The notes under the pieces: generated by a model
Told to the model about the DNA's origin: nothing
Databases searched by the model: none
What the model saw: the letters and a program-made list of their open reading frames with translations, nothing else
Shown here: positions 5,512 through 6,210 of the stretch, piece by piece
Position numbering within the stretch: the stretch's first letter is position 1
Layout of the letters: each line of letters opens with the position of its first letter
Made by a program: the position numbers and the translations under genes
From: Candidatus Latescibacterota bacterium
Lineage (GTDB): Bacteria > Latescibacterota > 4484-107 > B68-G9
Length of the DNA: 6,210 nucleotides
Assembly (NCBI GenBank): GCA_012962735.1
Contig: DTXA01000293.1
Span: 1 to 6,210, forward strand
Direction of reading: 5' to 3'

Positions 5512-6210
5512 ATGAGATGGGAGATCAGGTTGAGGGAGGGCCATATAGATGCCCTGCACGATGGAAGGTTGGCGCTTGAAGGGCTCGAAATCTCGGGCGA
5601 GGGTCTGAAGTTCAGCTTGGAGCCTTACGGAAGACCTTATCCGGTCCCATCTCCGGGAGGGGGACTGAAGGTCCACATCTTAAGGCTCGTTCCCGAGGGC
5701 ACCGGCCCAGAAGACGTGCTCTTGGAGGTATCCTGCGGGCCGAGGAGGCTGGCCCTGAGGCTCTATCCTAAGGAGCCTTTCAAGTTCGAACTATCCGGAG
5801 TCGTCCGTTGGGGCAGGGAACCCTACCTCTGCCGTACCGAGCCAGGAAGGTTCGGGGACGTGGTACAGGCTGCCCTCGGACCTGCTGACAGTCTCCTGTG
5901 CGATTCGATATTTGACAAGTGGGACGACAGGCTCCTGAAGCTCAGCTCTTGGGGGGAGGTGAGCCTTAAAGCCCTGCCGGACGGCCCTTCCTTCCTTGTG
6001 GAGGCCGTGCTCTCCACGAGGTTCGGGACCACCCCCGACCTATTGGCCGCAGAAGTCGCCGAGCACTTCATCTCCGAGGGCATGAGCATGCCCCACTATA
6101 AGCCCTACCACAGGGTCCACCATCCGCTTCCTCCCTCCGGGTGGTGTTCATGGTACTGCTACGGCAAAGGGATAACCGAGGAGGATATGGTCGCCAACGC
6201 GGACTGGCTC
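5512..6210 (+). CDS. Alpha-galactosidase-like glycosidase (clan GH-D, GH36-type), N-terminal part; 3' end outside window
   Basis: From ATG 5512 the frame stays open for 233 codons to the right edge with no stop, so the gene is cut by the window. It begins MRWEIRLREGHIDALHDG, without a signal peptide, suggesting a cytoplasmic enzyme. Residues 1-200 are rich in predicted beta-strands with many Gly/Pro turns (EISGEGLKFSLEPYGRPYP, LLCDSIFDKWDDRLLKL), as expected of the N-terminal beta-sandwich of GH36 enzymes. Near residues 204-233 comes HPLPPSGWCSWYCYGKGITEEDM. The P-x-GWCSWY block marks the entry to the catalytic TIM barrel in GH36/alpha-galactosidase-like and raffinose-synthase-like proteins. 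The two catalytic aspartates would lie beyond the window, so activity and substrate cannot be judged. It could belong to another GH-D subfamily. Its strong SD and ten-base distance from nadC imply one transcript, although the functions are unrelated. Confidence 0.75.
   Translation, partial: MRWEIRLREGHIDALHDGRLALEGLEISGEGLKFSLEPYGRPYPVPSPGGGLKVHILRLVPEGTGPEDVLLEVSCGPRRLALRLYPKEPFKFELSGVVRWGREPYLCRTEPGRFGDVVQAALGPADSLLCDSIFDKWDDRLLKLSSWGEVSLKALPDGPSFLVEAVLSTRFGTTPDLLAAEVAEHFISEGMSMPHYKPYHRVHHPLPPSGWCSWYCYGKGITEEDMVANADWL

Noticed and set aside
5823..6089. 88-codon minus-strand frame opposite the glycosidase gene
   Set aside because: It is antisense to a coherent open frame with a strong SD, and its Ser/Arg-rich product is typical of a shadow frame.

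Overview
The window is bacterial. Shine-Dalgarno (SD) motifs precede most starts, gene ends are tightly packed in two places, and there are sigma-70-like promoter hexamers. By eye the DNA is G+C-rich. Codon use favours AGG/CGG for Arg, GGG for Gly and often ATA for Ile, a bias seen in several thermophilic or deep-branching lineages. The gene mix is a GldG/DUF4340 pair, a sulfatase-like remnant and a clan GH-D glycosidase. It would suit an uncultured carbohydrate-degrading phylum, but the sequence does not fix the taxon.

Layout, left to right. (1) Bases 1-1929 hold the end of one operon on the + strand: the 3' part of a GldG-type ABC-transporter auxiliary protein, then a membrane-anchored DUF4340 protein built from three similar units. 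(2) After a 76-base gap with an inverted repeat comes proA (2006-3262, +), the second enzyme of proline synthesis, without proB beside it. (3) An aldo/keto reductase (3308-4333, -) converges on proA across a 45-base gap with no clear intrinsic terminator. (4) A 295-base intergenic region (4334-4628) carries divergent promoter candidates. Their -35 boxes lie in the arms of a perfect 9-bp inverted repeat, and a 10-bp palindrome sits near the predicted nadC transcription start. The same region holds a short reading frame whose residues look like the C-terminal end of a sulfatase. (5) nadC (4629-5501, +) encodes quinolinate phosphoribosyltransferase of NAD synthesis. (6) Ten bases later an open frame runs off the right edge (5512-6210). 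It encodes the N-terminal part of an alpha-galactosidase-like (clan GH-D) glycosidase.

How they fit together. The first two genes probably act together at the membrane with ABC-2 type transporter subunits encoded to the left. ProA and NadC are housekeeping biosynthetic enzymes. The reductase and nadC are divergently transcribed and may share control, and nadC and the glycosidase look co-transcribed. I see no CRISPR array, tRNA, rRNA or insertion sequence. No clearly new multigene system is visible. The most unusual spot is the nadC leader, with its sulfatase-like fragment and symmetric divergent promoters.
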